Positions 6,732 through 14,960 of a stretch of 36,040 nt of DNA are shown one piece after another; position 1 is the stretch's first letter; each line of letters begins with the position of its first letter. Location: the IMG/VR virus record IMGVR_UViG_3300006033_000013, positions 1-36,040 of that record, one strand, 5' to 3'. Under the pieces are notes generated by a model, which was not told the origin of the DNA, did no database searches, and saw only the letters and a list, made by a program, of their open reading frames with translations. The translations under genes were made by a program, and so were the position numbers. This DNA comes from a virus.

Positions 6732-7700
6732 ATGGCCGTAAGAGATCAAATAATCACCGATAAATATGCGCTTTACAACGGAGACTCTTGTGAAGTGTTA
6801 AAATCATTGCCGGATAACAGTATTGACTTCTCTGTATTTTCTCCACCGTTTGCAGACTTATATTGTTACAGCGACAACCCGGCAGACTTGGGAAACAATA
6901 CGACTTATGAAGAGTTTTTTAATCACTTTGGATTTATTATACAAGAGCTTGCGCGGGTAATTAAACCGGGTAGACTGTGCTCCGTCCACTGCATGGATTT
7001 GCCGTCGAGCATATCGCACGACGGATTCCTTGGAATCAAAGACTTTACAGGGGATATTATTCGTGCGTTTCAAAAAGAAGGTTTTATTTACCATGCGCGT
7101 CATTGCATATGGAAAGACCCTCTTATTGCGGCAACACGCACGAAGGCAATCGGGCTTCTACACAAACAACTATGCAAGGATTCTTCGATTAGCCGTAGCG
7201 GGATACCGGACTATCTGATTACATTCCGCAAGCCGGGAGAAAACAAAGTGCCTATCGAGCATCCATACGGACTCACAAAGTATTGCGGAAGTGATGATCC
7301 GAGCATAGGGCAAGACGGTATCAAGAAATCACATTTTATATGGAGATCGTATGCTTCTCCCGTTTGGATGGATATCCGGCAAACAAACACGCTGGACGCA
7401 AGGAAAGCTCGTGACCCGGAAGACGAAAAACACCTTTGCCCGTTACAGCTTGACGTTATCGAGCGGGCGTGTGTTCTTTGGAGCAATCCCGGCGATGTAG
7501 TGCTGACCCCTTTCATGGGTGTTGGATCTGAAGTTTATGTTGCTGTTATCAACGGAAGAAAAGGAATCGGAATCGAATTAAAACCATCGTACTACAATCA
7601 AGCTGTTCGCAACTGTACGGCGGCGAGCAACCGCAAGGAACAAGACGAAATGCTGTTGCTTGCTGGTAAACAGGACGAAGAGTTGCAAATGGAAGATTGA
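6732..7700 (+). CDS. Site-specific DNA methyltransferase (N4-cytosine or N6-adenine)
   Basis: 322 residues with AAAGAGGG before the ATG. Catalytic motif IV is SPPF at 37-40 (VFSPPFADLY). AdoMet-binding motif I is near 257-265 (LTPFMGVGS), followed by GRKGIGIELKPSYYNQA. Motif IV comes before motif I, the order of the beta class. Acting on phage DNA it would protect against host restriction or mark DNA. No partner endonuclease gene is adjacent, so it is probably an orphan enzyme. A helicase-methylase pair is common in phage early regions. The target base cannot be decided from the motif alone. Confidence 0.85.
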   Translation: MAVRDQIITDKYALYNGDSCEVLKSLPDNSIDFSVFSPPFADLYCYSDNPADLGNNTTYEEFFNHFGFIIQELARVIKPGRLCSVHCMDLPSSISHDGFLGIKDFTGDIIRAFQKEGFIYHARHCIWKDPLIAATRTKAIGLLHKQLCKDSSISRSGIPDYLITFRKPGENKVPIEHPYGLTKYCGSDDPSIGQDGIKKSHFIWRSYASPVWMDIRQTNTLDARKARDPEDEKHLCPLQLDVIERACVLWSNPGDVVLTPFMGVGSEVYVAVINGRKGIGIELKPSYYNQAVRNCTAASNRKEQDEMLLLAGKQDEELQMED

Positions 7701-7707
7701 AAACAAG

Positions 7708-7736
7708 TTGACACGTCGCGTTTTTGGGCCTATCCT
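7708..7736 (+). promoter_or_regulatory. Sigma70-like promoter
   Basis: TTGACA at 7708-7713 and TATCCT at 7731-7736 with a 17-bp spacer. It lies in the 128-bp gap after the methyltransferase and would drive the block of small genes starting at 7829. A TGCTAGCA octamer, the same as the iteron-like repeats, lies downstream at 7781-7788. Confidence 0.7.
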
Positions 7737-7828
7737 TGCGCGATATATTCAACAGCACGACTACACGCACAACGCGCTATTGCTAGCACACACACGCCAC
7801 GGCGCGACACAAACGAGGAGAGAACGGT

Positions 7829-8050
7829 ATGAGCATTGAAAGCAAAACAAAAGAGCTAGAGCCTATTAAAAACAAGGTTAGTCTTGCGATTGTACTTGCA
7901 TACGAATCCGGTTACAACTCCGCTATTGACGAGGCAGCGTCACGGTTAGAGATGATTGCGGCTTGCGTTCCGTCAAGCGTTACCAAGTCTCAACTGTTAA
8001 AAATGTGCGCAGACGAGGCGCGGGCTATTCGTGCGAGGTCTATGAAATGA
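7829..8050 (+). CDS. Hypothetical helical protein
   Basis: 73 residues with GAGGAGAG before the ATG, the first gene behind the promoter at 7708. It is predicted all helical (AIVLAYESGYNSAIDEAASRL) with two Cys residues. It overlaps the next gene by ATGA. Not recognised. Confidence 0.65.
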   Translation: MSIESKTKELEPIKNKVSLAIVLAYESGYNSAIDEAASRLEMIAACVPSSVTKSQLLKMCADEARAIRARSMK

Positions 8051-8331
8051 GCGACAACAAAGACACGATTCATCTGGTTCTTACTGTATACTGGTTCGAT
8101 CAGGTTCAGCATGGAAAGAAGTTCGTTGAGTATCGAAGCATGAGTGCGTTTTGGAAGAAGCGCATTTTGGACAGGCGCGATACGCTGAAACACGTTGTCT
8201 TTCATAGAGGGTACACGAGTAGAACGATACTTGTTGACGTTCTTGCAATTGACGTTGGGGGATGCCCGTATCCTAAATGGAATCAGATTTACTATCGGAT
8301 TCACTTTTTGAAGCGGCAAACAGGCTGTTGA
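8047..8331 (+). CDS. ASCH/PUA-like domain protein
   Basis: 94 residues from the ATGA overlap. LVLTVYWFDQVQHGKKFVEYR at the N-terminus and VVFHRGYTSRTILVDVLAIDV in the middle follow the ASCH fold: a beta strand, a W-F-D-x-I-like turn, G-K-x-x-E-Y-R, and a G-Y motif. ASCH domains bind RNA or modified bases and are frequent in phages. The end (GCPYPKWNQIYYRIHFL) is less typical. An RNA or nucleotide-related role is inferred. Confidence 0.65.
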   Translation: MSDNKDTIHLVLTVYWFDQVQHGKKFVEYRSMSAFWKKRILDRRDTLKHVVFHRGYTSRTILVDVLAIDVGGCPYPKWNQIYYRIHFLKRQTGC

Positions 8332-8345
8332 TAAGCTGTTGATAA
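8325..8345. repeat. Tandem DnaA-box-like repeat
   Basis: CTGTTGATAA occurs at 8325-8334 and 8336-8345, 11 bp apart. The opposite strand reads TTATCAACA twice, one mismatch from the DnaA box TTATCCACA. The first copy overlaps the end of the ASCH-like gene. Confidence 0.45.
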
Positions 8346-8444
8346 CTCAAAACCTTGACTTTGTACCAATTCGTTGACGTTAAGGTACTTCCATAGGTTT
8401 TGAGCGAAATACCAAGTTGAACGAAGCCATCAAAAAACGAATTG
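8346..8444 (+). promoter_or_regulatory. Structured leader with nested and alternative pairings
   Basis: CTCAAAACCT (8346-8355) pairs with AGGTTTTGAG (8395-8404). Inside it GTACC (8363-8367) pairs with GGTAC (8384-8388). The loop segment CAATTCGTT (8367-8375) is also complementary to AACGAATTG (8436-8444), just upstream of the ribosome site for 8473. This gives a pseudoknot or a switch between two folds, as in cis-regulatory RNAs. No known riboswitch class is recognised. Confidence 0.5.
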
Positions 8445-8472
8445 TAACGCCAAAAGCGAAACAAGGTTTACA

Positions 8473-8694
8473 ATGACTGAAACGCAAAACAGAAACAGAA
8501 CAGGATGGTTTGACAACAAAGAAACGATGCGCCGTGAACTGTGGGATAATGGCGAATTGGTTTGGTTTATAGATTCAGAATGCGTGAAATATATAACAGA
8601 GTCGCACAAAGACGTAGCATGGTCTAAATGTTGGGGACATTATCCAGACGTGACTGGCGAGGTTGACAATCAAACGAAACGGAGTAAACAATGA
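8473..8694 (+). CDS. Hypothetical protein
   Basis: 73 residues, with ACAAGG before the ATG, downstream of the structured leader at 8346-8444. Trp-rich (seven Trp) and charged, with SECVKYITESHKDVAWSKCWG in the middle. Coupled by ATGA to a Lar-like gene. Not recognised. Confidence 0.6.
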   Translation: MTETQNRNRTGWFDNKETMRRELWDNGELVWFIDSECVKYITESHKDVAWSKCWGHYPDVTGEVDNQTKRSKQ

Positions 8695-8888
8695 TCCATG
8701 CGGATACAGAAGGATTGCTAGACCGTTGCCATTGCGGTGTGGTGGCTGGATTCGAATACTTAGAAGGTTCAAAGATGCGTGCACGTTGTACAGACTGTTG
8801 CGAGCAGACCGAACCGTCAACAAACATTTCAGTTGTTGTCGTTGAGTGGAACATGACGCAAAGAGAAAGAAAGGAATTAGACAAATGA
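8691..8888 (+). CDS. Lar-like restriction alleviation protein candidate
   Basis: 65 residues starting in an ATGA overlap. Two Cys clusters, CHC (13-15) and CTDCC (33-37), followed by a VEWN segment (51-54), match the layout of Lar-type small zinc proteins, which end with A-x-x-x-W-N-x-R. Lar of the Rac prophage moderates type I restriction. The match is in layout only, and the first cluster is CxC rather than the usual CxxC, so function is tentative. It sits near an orphan DNA methyltransferase, in line with a defence-evasion theme. Confidence 0.5.
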   Translation: MIHADTEGLLDRCHCGVVAGFEYLEGSKMRARCTDCCEQTEPSTNISVVVVEWNMTQRERKELDK

Positions 8889-9082
8889 TAAATGAAAAAC
8901 CGTGTTTGCTGTGCCGGTTGATCGGGCACAAGTGGATTGATAAAAGCAAGAAGGAGGCTAAATACTTTAAGCATACCAAGCTAATATTCTTTGATAGTTG
9001 TATTCGTTGCGGAAAACCTTTTCCGTTTCGAGACAATGATTTAGGAAGCTTGGCACAAGTACACAAGGAATCAAACAAATGA
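8885..9082 (+). CDS. Small zinc-ribbon-like phage protein
   Basis: 65 residues from the ATGA overlap at 8885. CLLC (7-10) followed by RLIGHKW and SCIRCGK (39-44) gives the C-x2-C, G-H-K-W, C-x2-C-G pattern of a common short phage protein. The function is unknown. The sequence is basic with an amphipathic middle. A longer frame from 8846 overlaps the previous gene and is rejected. Confidence 0.6.
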   Translation: MINEKPCLLCRLIGHKWIDKSKKEAKYFKHTKLIFFDSCIRCGKPFPFRDNDLGSLAQVHKESNK

Positions 9083-9324
9083 GCAACGAGACGATACCTA
9101 TTGAAGGAACAGGAGAGTTACAGCATAAATGGCTGACAACGCAAGAGACGCAAGAAGACAGAGGCGTGCCCATACGTCAAGAAGTTTGGTTACGCGCTTG
9201 GTGCTACGTTGCGTCTTCCTCAAACGTTAACAACAAAGAAACGTGCGCTAAGTGGGCTGACAAGTGCCTAAGCGATTTTGATGATCGGTTTACAGCAAAA
9301 AGCGTAAGGATAAACCATGAGTGA
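9079..9324 (+). CDS. Hypothetical protein
   Basis: 81 residues, ATGA-coupled to the previous gene and overlapping the next by 8 bp. Its central part (VWLRAWCYVASSSNVNNKETCAKWADKCLSDFDDRF) recalls short phage proteins that begin with a W-x-x-A motif and carry A-D-x-x-L-x-x-F, but I can name no function. Confidence 0.6.
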   Translation: MSNETIPIEGTGELQHKWLTTQETQEDRGVPIRQEVWLRAWCYVASSSNVNNKETCAKWADKCLSDFDDRFTAKSVRINHE

Positions 9325-9799
9325 TAAATATGTTTCAACCGAAAATACGCCGTCACTTGATCGGCTTGGTTCGGCATTGGTCGAAAGAGGACGGACTTTC
9401 AGATTCAACGATCACGTTGTAGTTGAAATGTTGATCGGAGTCACTGACGAAAAGAGAAGCGGGCGGCTTGTACAAGTCCGGCGCAATTGCGGACAGTTTG
9501 GTTCAAACGTATACCTAATTCGTTTGCGAGACGGCTCTTTAATGACATTTGAAAATGTGATGATTAGACATGTTAATGACCAGCGTTTTGAACAGTCTTT
9601 TTACAGGGACAACGGAATGATACCTCCAATTGTCGGTGAACAGCCCGTAGATGACACAGACACTGAGCATACCGAATACACAATTGGTGATCGCTGGCCG
9701 GAAACGGGATTCATTGTCGATAGGCCTGTACAACCGGAGACACCTGGATTGTTTGCAGTGGCTATTTCTATGCCTAACACCCGCAATGAGGCGCGGTAG
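9317..9799 (+). CDS. Hypothetical protein ending inside an attC-like element
   Basis: 160 residues. The middle (NDHVVVEMLIGVTDEKRSGRLVQVRRNCGQFGSNVYLIRLRDG) is strand-rich and looks like a small beta-barrel. The last residues NTRNEAR and the stop codon are encoded by the left arm and loop of the repeat at 9772-9826. The gene at 34963 ends in the same way (NTGNEAR), although the two proteins are otherwise unrelated, which points to a shared mobile 3' element rather than homology. The stop TAG lies in the apical loop. Confidence 0.65.
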   Translation: MSDKYVSTENTPSLDRLGSALVERGRTFRFNDHVVVEMLIGVTDEKRSGRLVQVRRNCGQFGSNVYLIRLRDGSLMTFENVMIRHVNDQRFEQSFYRDNGMIPPIVGEQPVDDTDTEHTEYTIGDRWPETGFIVDRPVQPETPGLFAVAISMPNTRNEAR

Positions 9800-9826
9800 T
9801 TCGTCGCCTACAACGATTAATTGGCC
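9772..9826 (+). repeat. attC-like element A (solitary, incomplete right end)
   Basis: GCCTAAC at 9772-9778 fits RYYYAAC. AGGCG (9789-9793) and CGCCT (9805-9809) form the stem, with CGG and TCG inside, loop TAGT (9797-9800) and one unpaired T at 9804. The right end ATTGGCC (9820-9826) lacks the G of GTTRRRY. Its length of 55 bp and internal spacing equal those of elements B and C. It may be a decayed or recombined site. Confidence 0.55.
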
Positions 9827-9855
9827 GATGATCGGCTAGAAAGGTTATGGTTAAC

Positions 9856-10335
9856 ATGGGACTGGATACAACGCATGGTTGTTGGCATGGCTCGTGCAGA
9901 GCATTTATGCGGTGGAGACGTGAAATTGCTAAAGCGGCTGGATTACCTCCATTGCAGTTTATGGATGGGTTTTATGGCTATCGTGATATTACGCATAATG
10001 ATGCGCAATCGGCAGTGCAGGCTCTTGGGTTTGCAGAAGAACACAAATGGGCCAGCGAAATCTTACAGTCATTCTACTTTGGATGTAATTTTCCGATCAA
10101 GTGGGAATGCTTGAAACCGTCTCCATTACACAAACTTCTCGATCACAGCGATTGCGAAGGAAATATTATATCATCCGAATGTGCTGGAATTGCTAACGCT
10201 CTTGAGGAACTTCTTCCTGAATTGCCAGAAGAATCTTGTGGAGGTCACATAGGTAACTGGCGTGAAAAGACTCAGACGTTTATCGACGGGTTGAGACTTG
10301 CGGCTAAGTTAGGTGAGGATGTTGAATTTCATTAA
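9856..10335 (+). CDS. Conserved phage protein (MGLD family), unknown function
   Basis: 159 residues if translation begins at ATG 9856. The preceding ATG at 9847 is very close to its GAAAGG site. The start MGLDTTHGCWHGSCRAF with MRWRREIAKAAGLPPL resembles a small conserved phage family that begins with G-L-D-x-x-H-x-C-W-x-G and contains F-x-x-W-R. No function is known to me. It lies directly before the large terminase, where a small terminase is often found, but it shows no helix-turn-helix that I can recognise. A 13-bp palindrome (GCCGATGATCGGC, 9824-9836) precedes it. Confidence 0.65.
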   Translation: MGLDTTHGCWHGSCRAFMRWRREIAKAAGLPPLQFMDGFYGYRDITHNDAQSAVQALGFAEEHKWASEILQSFYFGCNFPIKWECLKPSPLHKLLDHSDCEGNIISSECAGIANALEELLPELPEESCGGHIGNWREKTQTFIDGLRLAAKLGEDVEFH

Positions 10336-10346
10336 GCCTAGCCCCT

Positions 10347-12344
10347 ATGCGCAAAACCCCAGACATAAGCAATAGCCGCGTTGAACGCTTCCGCAAAAAG
10401 GAACGCGAGGTAGAGCTATTGCCTGTCGATGACATGCGCAGACGCGAGAAACTTGAAAAGGATACGCCCGCATGGTTGCGATGGTATATGGCTAATTCGT
10501 TCCCTTACCCGTTCGCAAAATCCCATCATAACTTGATCGAAGGAATCGAATGGGCGGCGAAAACGGGTGAAGGCTTTTCAGATGCCGAACCGCGCGGACA
10601 AGGCAAGTCAACTACGGCGCGAGGAGTGGCGGTAAAGCTTGTGGCAACTGGCGTTATTCGCTTCCCTGTTTTGGTAAACTGGAAGCACATAGACGCTAAG
10701 GCCGCGCTTGAACTGTGGCTGAAAACGCTTTGTGACAATCAGCGGTTTGCGGCCGACTATCCAGAAATATGCGCCCCATTTATGCGCTCTACCCATGCGA
10801 CGGCGCTAAAGAATCTTACTTGGAAGCACAACGGCGAGAAGTGCGGCGCAATGGTTGACACGCTATCAAAGGTTATCACGCTTCCGAACAGCATAGGCGC
10901 AATCGCGGCACGTTCGGCGCAGGGTGACGCAAAAGGCTTAAACGCGATGATGCCTGATGGTACTATCTTGCGGCCTGACTTTGTATTATTCGATGACTCG
11001 CAAGACCCCGACCAAGCCGGAAACCCATCCGCAGTACGCAACACGATTGACACCCTAGAGAACGTATTTCTTGGTATGGCTGGCCCTCAGAAACGCTTGT
11101 GCTGTGCGTTTGTGGGGACGGTGGAACATGCCGACGATGTGGTTGAATACTTCTTGAAGCGCAGGGGGTGGAAGTCTAACCGCGTTTCCCGTATCATGCG
11201 ATGGCCGGACGGTTCGCAAGGAGGCACATGGGAAGCTGAAGACGGTTGCGAGGTTCGCAAGCTTTGGTCGGATTGGCGCGATATTTACGAAGGAGATGGC
11301 GGACAATCGGCGGCGAACAAGTTTTTCCGAAAGAACAAAAAAGCGATGGTCGGAAAAATGGAGATCAACTGGCTCCATCGATTCGACGCGCAAAAAGACG
11401 TAGGGCCATATGATGCGGCCATGCGAGATTGGTTTCATTTAGGCGCGGACGTTTTTGCTCGAGGGCAACAAAATCAACCGCTGAAAAAAGGCGTTGACGT
11501 TTACACGCTTACCACGCAACTTGTATGCGCGAAACAGGTTGACAGGGCCCCGCTTGTCGTTCCTGCACGTTGCGAGATTGCGACGGTCGGAACGGATATT
11601 AACCCGTCTTATGCGCTTACTACTTGCTCAATAGGTTTCGCGCCTGACTTCTCGGCTGACTATCTTTGGTACGGACGGTTTACGGATTACCCGTTACCGG
11701 CAACGCCTGAAATGTCACAGACGCAACGGGAGCAAACGATTTATGATGCTTTGTGGCGTCACGGTGCGCAGATTCTAGCGATGCCTATCCAGCACAAAGG
11801 ATGGATGATTGACGGCGGCGGCGCGCAATCCAACGTTGCAAAGAAGTTTCGTTACGAATGGAACAAACGTTATCCGCAATTACCAGTATTTGTTGGCTAT
11901 GGACGCGCAGGAAAAGCGGCACGTATCAACGCCAGTAACGACAAGATACGTCAACGCGGTGACAACTGGATTCTTTGCCGTGCGCCGGACAAAGATTACA
12001 GGACAGATGAATGGGTTTTGTGGCACGCCGACTATTGGCGCGAGATTCAACAACGCGCTTGGACTTGTGAGCCGGGTTCACCGGGTGGGGCGACTTTACC
12101 AAGAGGCGATCACCGTGAGTTTGCCGAAGAGGCCACGCGGGAAAAACTCATAGCAAAAGGTCTCGTAGGAGATAAAATGGTATGGGACTTTCAGAAGGGC
12201 CCCGGTAAAGTTGACTTTCCAGACGCGGCGAACATGGCTTATGTCATGGCATCTATTTTAGGCATGGCTCCGGGTGGTGCCGTGCGGAGAGAAAAAGCAA
12301 AAGCGGTCTATTTCTCAAGTAGACCTACTCAAAACAGGGGCTAA
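10347..12344 (+). CDS. terL: Terminase large subunit
   Basis: 665 residues. Walker A is PRGQGKST (82-89), Walker B RPDFVLFDD (about 209-217), and a nuclease acidic motif VGTDINPSYA begins near 413. This is the order of phage packaging motors, with ATPase then RNase H-like nuclease. The enzyme translocates DNA into the prohead and cuts it. No Shine-Dalgarno is visible before the ATG (context GCCCCT), so translation may depend on the upstream gene, which ends 11 bp before. It is the first gene of the late region and is followed by a zinc-ribbon gene. No small subunit was identified nearby. Confidence 0.93.
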   Translation: MRKTPDISNSRVERFRKKEREVELLPVDDMRRREKLEKDTPAWLRWYMANSFPYPFAKSHHNLIEGIEWAAKTGEGFSDAEPRGQGKSTTARGVAVKLVATGVIRFPVLVNWKHIDAKAALELWLKTLCDNQRFAADYPEICAPFMRSTHATALKNLTWKHNGEKCGAMVDTLSKVITLPNSIGAIAARSAQGDAKGLNAMMPDGTILRPDFVLFDDSQDPDQAGNPSAVRNTIDTLENVFLGMAGPQKRLCCAFVGTVEHADDVVEYFLKRRGWKSNRVSRIMRWPDGSQGGTWEAEDGCEVRKLWSDWRDIYEGDGGQSAANKFFRKNKKAMVGKMEINWLHRFDAQKDVGPYDAAMRDWFHLGADVFARGQQNQPLKKGVDVYTLTTQLVCAKQVDRAPLVVPARCEIATVGTDINPSYALTTCSIGFAPDFSADYLWYGRFTDYPLPATPEMSQTQREQTIYDALWRHGAQILAMPIQHKGWMIDGGGAQSNVAKKFRYEWNKRYPQLPVFVGYGRAGKAARINASNDKIRQRGDNWILCRAPDKDYRTDEWVLWHADYWREIQQRAWTCEPGSPGGATLPRGDHREFAEEATREKLIAKGLVGDKMVWDFQKGPGKVDFPDAANMAYVMASILGMAPGGAVRREKAKAVYFSSRPTQNRG

Positions 12345-12345
12345 C

Positions 12346-12699
12346 ATGGGAAGACCTAGAAAGTATCCGCTGGAAACGAACACACGCGACCCGCAAACGT
12401 CAATCCGCGATCCGGTTATCAGACAGACGCCGATTGATGAACCGTCAACAACCGCAACAAGCAGACGCCCGCGTAGGTACATTCCTGCTTCTATGCCGAC
12501 TGTTTGCCCTGATTGTCACGGAAATACGCGCATGGATGACGGTCGGCATGTTGACCCTGTGCGCGGGCGTATTCTTGAATACCGCACTTGCGCTCATTGC
12601 GGTGCGTTGCTTGCGGCCGGGCGTGAAATGACCGAACGGGAAAAGGCGTTGTTGTGCACAAGAAAGGAAGCGGTAGAAGAGTATGAAAAAACCATCTAA
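12346..12699 (+). CDS. Zinc-ribbon protein between terminase and portal genes
   Basis: 117 residues from ATG 12346, one base after the terminase stop. It opens with MGRPRKYP, an AT-hook-like basic GRP segment, has a Thr, Pro and Arg-rich linker, and then CPDCHGNTRMDDG and CAHCGALL, a two-knuckle zinc ribbon. Small proteins in this position help packaging or head-neck assembly in some phages, but the role here is not known. Confidence 0.6.
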   Translation: MGRPRKYPLETNTRDPQTSIRDPVIRQTPIDEPSTTATSRRPRRYIPASMPTVCPDCHGNTRMDDGRHVDPVRGRILEYRTCAHCGALLAAGREMTEREKALLCTRKEAVEEYEKTI

Positions 12700-12799
12700 C
12701 GAACAGCGGAATGTAAAAACCAAAGGCTTGATTTTGTCTCGAATATGTTGGGAAAAATTCTGCAAAGACTATGGCATAAAAACAGACCTAGCAGAGTGA
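12683..12799 (+). CDS. Small basic hypothetical protein
   Basis: 38 residues overlapping the end of the zinc-ribbon gene in another frame. AGAAAGGAAG lies upstream of the ATG. The sequence is basic with two cysteines (RICWEKFCKDYG). A further ORF of 16 codons (12808-12858) follows. Only the start context supports these tiny genes. Confidence 0.35.
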   Translation: MKKPSNEQRNVKTKGLILSRICWEKFCKDYGIKTDLAE

Positions 12800-12933
12800 T
12801 TATAGAAATGAGTAACGGCGAATCACTGGAAAAACAACTAGCGGCTATGTCTGATTAATCATCAATTCCGAATCTCGGATAAACGCTTTCCGGTGCTATT
12901 TACAAGTTCTGTTGACTGTGCCAAAAATAAGGC

Positions 12934-13455
12934 ATGGCAACAGAACTGTCTATTTTTCCCACTTCAATTACAGCCGGTGAAAGCTTCACCGCAACGCTAC
13001 CAGCAACCGTAACAGTAACAGGGCGGACGTGTGTCTATCAGTTCAAGGCCGCTGTTCCTTTCTCGGTTAACTGTTCTGCAAGCGCGACACAATTCACGCT
13101 TTCAGTGTCGGCGGCACAGTCTTTGACTCTAAAGGCTGGCAATATCTATTTCGCGGCTTTTGCAACCACGACAAGCGGCGGTGCTGTTGAGTGCGTTGAT
13201 AGCGGATATCTAACTGTCAACCCTAATCCGCTTGCAACGTCCAGCTATGAGACGGCACTTGCGGCGGTTGAAGCGGCCATTGCGTCGTATGCAACGAATC
13301 CTAATAAGCGCGTTAACGTTGGTGATATCTCAATTGAGTATCGAGACCTTAACGACCTAATTTCTCTGAAAGCCTACTATCAAAGCGAAATCACACGAGA
13401 CTTGACCGGTCGTGGCTCTGGCCCGTTTCGCATTTCTACGAGGTTCGCATGGTAA
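12934..13455 (+). CDS. gpW-like head completion protein with N-terminal Ig-like domain
   Basis: 173 residues. Residues 1-96 form a strand-rich domain (ELSIFPTSITAGESFTATL, then YFAAFATTTSGGAVECVDSG). Residues about 104-155 (TALAAVEAAIASYATNPNKR, then ISIEYRDLNDLISLKAYY) match the small helical gpW/gp16-type head-tail joining fold that lies between terminase and portal in lambda-like phages. The Ig-like extension is common in related phage proteins and may decorate the neck. It overlaps the portal start by 7 bp. Confidence 0.65.
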   Translation: MATELSIFPTSITAGESFTATLPATVTVTGRTCVYQFKAAVPFSVNCSASATQFTLSVSAAQSLTLKAGNIYFAAFATTTSGGAVECVDSGYLTVNPNPLATSSYETALAAVEAAIASYATNPNKRVNVGDISIEYRDLNDLISLKAYYQSEITRDLTGRGSGPFRISTRFAW

Positions 13456-14960
13456 AAAACCCGTTTAAATGGTTTTCGCGCAAATCAAGCGCAAGAGGCC
13501 GGACGATCAACACCGGCAATTATCGCGCATTTGCGGCGGCACAAGTCAACCGCTTGCTTGGGCCTTGGAAATGGGATAACGGGTTTTGTAATGACGACAT
13601 CCGTTCTCAGCTTGTGACGGTTCGGGCACGTTCGCGGGACATGTATAAGAACAGCCCGCATCACAGGCGGTTTGTCAACCTTGTGGCAACCAATGTGGTT
13701 GGAGACGGGTTCACGCTGAAATCTTCTCCTCACGATGGAATGCCGGGAATGCCGAATTACCGTCCTGACAAAATGGCCAGCAAGTTTTTAGAGACGCACT
13801 TCTGGCGTTGGGCAAGCAATCCCGCTTATTGCGATGCTACCGGACGCAAGACGCTTGCGGAGATTGACCGCTTGAACGCTCGTACATGGGCGCGTGACGG
13901 CGAGTATTTCAACCTTTTAGACACGACGGCAAACAATCCTTACGGTTTCGATATCCGTATTATCCGCCCCGACGCGGTTAATGAGCGTTACGAAGGTCGC
14001 CTGTCAAACGGCAATACGATTCGCATGGGCGTAGAGCTTGACGCGGACAGTTTGCGTCCTGTCGCTTACTATCTGCACACGATTAAAGAATACGCTACTT
14101 GCATGGGTGGATATGGGCCTTTGGTGCGCGTTCCTGCTTCGATCAATGGTAGCTATGGAATCATTCATGGTTACACGCAGGAAGATGAAGACCAGACGCG
14201 AGGCATGCCGTTAGGGCACGCCGGACTAACCACATTGAAGATGCTAGAAATGTGGAACGAAACGGAACTTGCGGCGGCGATTGATGAAAATTGCACCGTT
14301 CGTACTTACCATGCACCGGCTGGACGTGAAGGAGAGATTGCTAACCTTTGCGACGTTGAAAATTCAAGCACGGTTGCGGCCATGACTGCTCCGAAAGAGC
14401 AAGGGCAAAGTGAGGTTTTACCGCAAGGATGGGACGTTACAACGCACACACCGCAACACCCTAACCGAGAAACCACGGCGTTTAAAGCTTCGTATCAGCG
14501 CGACTATGCGACGGCTGTAAACTGCGAATACTCTAACCTGTGCAACGATTGGAGCGGTGTAAATTACGGTTCTGTGCGTGCCGGTACACTGTCGGAGCGC
14601 GACATGTGGCGCGTAATGCAACAACAGATGATCGGCAACGCAAAAAGCCCAACGTACCTTGCATGGCTTAAACGGTTTTTGAATGTAGAAATCAGCGGCG
14701 GTTATCCGGCTTCAAAGTACGAGAAGTTTTCAGAACACGAATTTCGTGGTCGTCGTTGGCTTTGGGTTGACCCGCTCAAAGATATTAAGGGTGCAGAAAT
14801 TGCACGTTCTCACGGATGGAAGACAGATCAACAGATTACCGCAGAATTTGACGGCGATTTTGAAGACAACCTAGAGGAAATACGCAGGGCAGACGAAGCA
14901 ACAAAGGGAACTAGCGTAGAGGTAAAAACAAATGAAAAACAAGCAACCGCAACAGCCTGA
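13449..14960 (+). CDS. Portal protein, lambda type
   Basis: 503 residues. RARSRDMYKNSPHHRRFVNLVATNVVGDGF (about 57-86) is the conserved opening of lambda-family portals (Phage_portal_2). Later text, LLDTTANNPYGFDIRIIRPDAVNERYEG and EDQTRGMPLGHAGLTTLKML, agrees with the clip and stem region. Twelve copies would form the ring for DNA entry and tail attachment. The end is charged (EEIRRADEATKGTS). It overlaps the next gene by 29 bp. Confidence 0.9.
   Translation: MVKNPFKWFSRKSSARGRTINTGNYRAFAAAQVNRLLGPWKWDNGFCNDDIRSQLVTVRARSRDMYKNSPHHRRFVNLVATNVVGDGFTLKSSPHDGMPGMPNYRPDKMASKFLETHFWRWASNPAYCDATGRKTLAEIDRLNARTWARDGEYFNLLDTTANNPYGFDIRIIRPDAVNERYEGRLSNGNTIRMGVELDADSLRPVAYYLHTIKEYATCMGGYGPLVRVPASINGSYGIIHGYTQEDEDQTRGMPLGHAGLTTLKMLEMWNETELAAAIDENCTVRTYHAPAGREGEIANLCDVENSSTVAAMTAPKEQGQSEVLPQGWDVTTHTPQHPNRETTAFKASYQRDYATAVNCEYSNLCNDWSGVNYGSVRAGTLSERDMWRVMQQQMIGNAKSPTYLAWLKRFLNVEISGGYPASKYEKFSEHEFRGRRWLWVDPLKDIKGAEIARSHGWKTDQQITAEFDGDFEDNLEEIRRADEATKGTSVEVKTNEKQATATA

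Noticed and set aside
9824-9836. Palindrome GCCGATGATCGGC as an operator
   Set aside because: It occurs once, overlaps the right end of element A, and no repressor gene was found, so a regulatory claim has no support.
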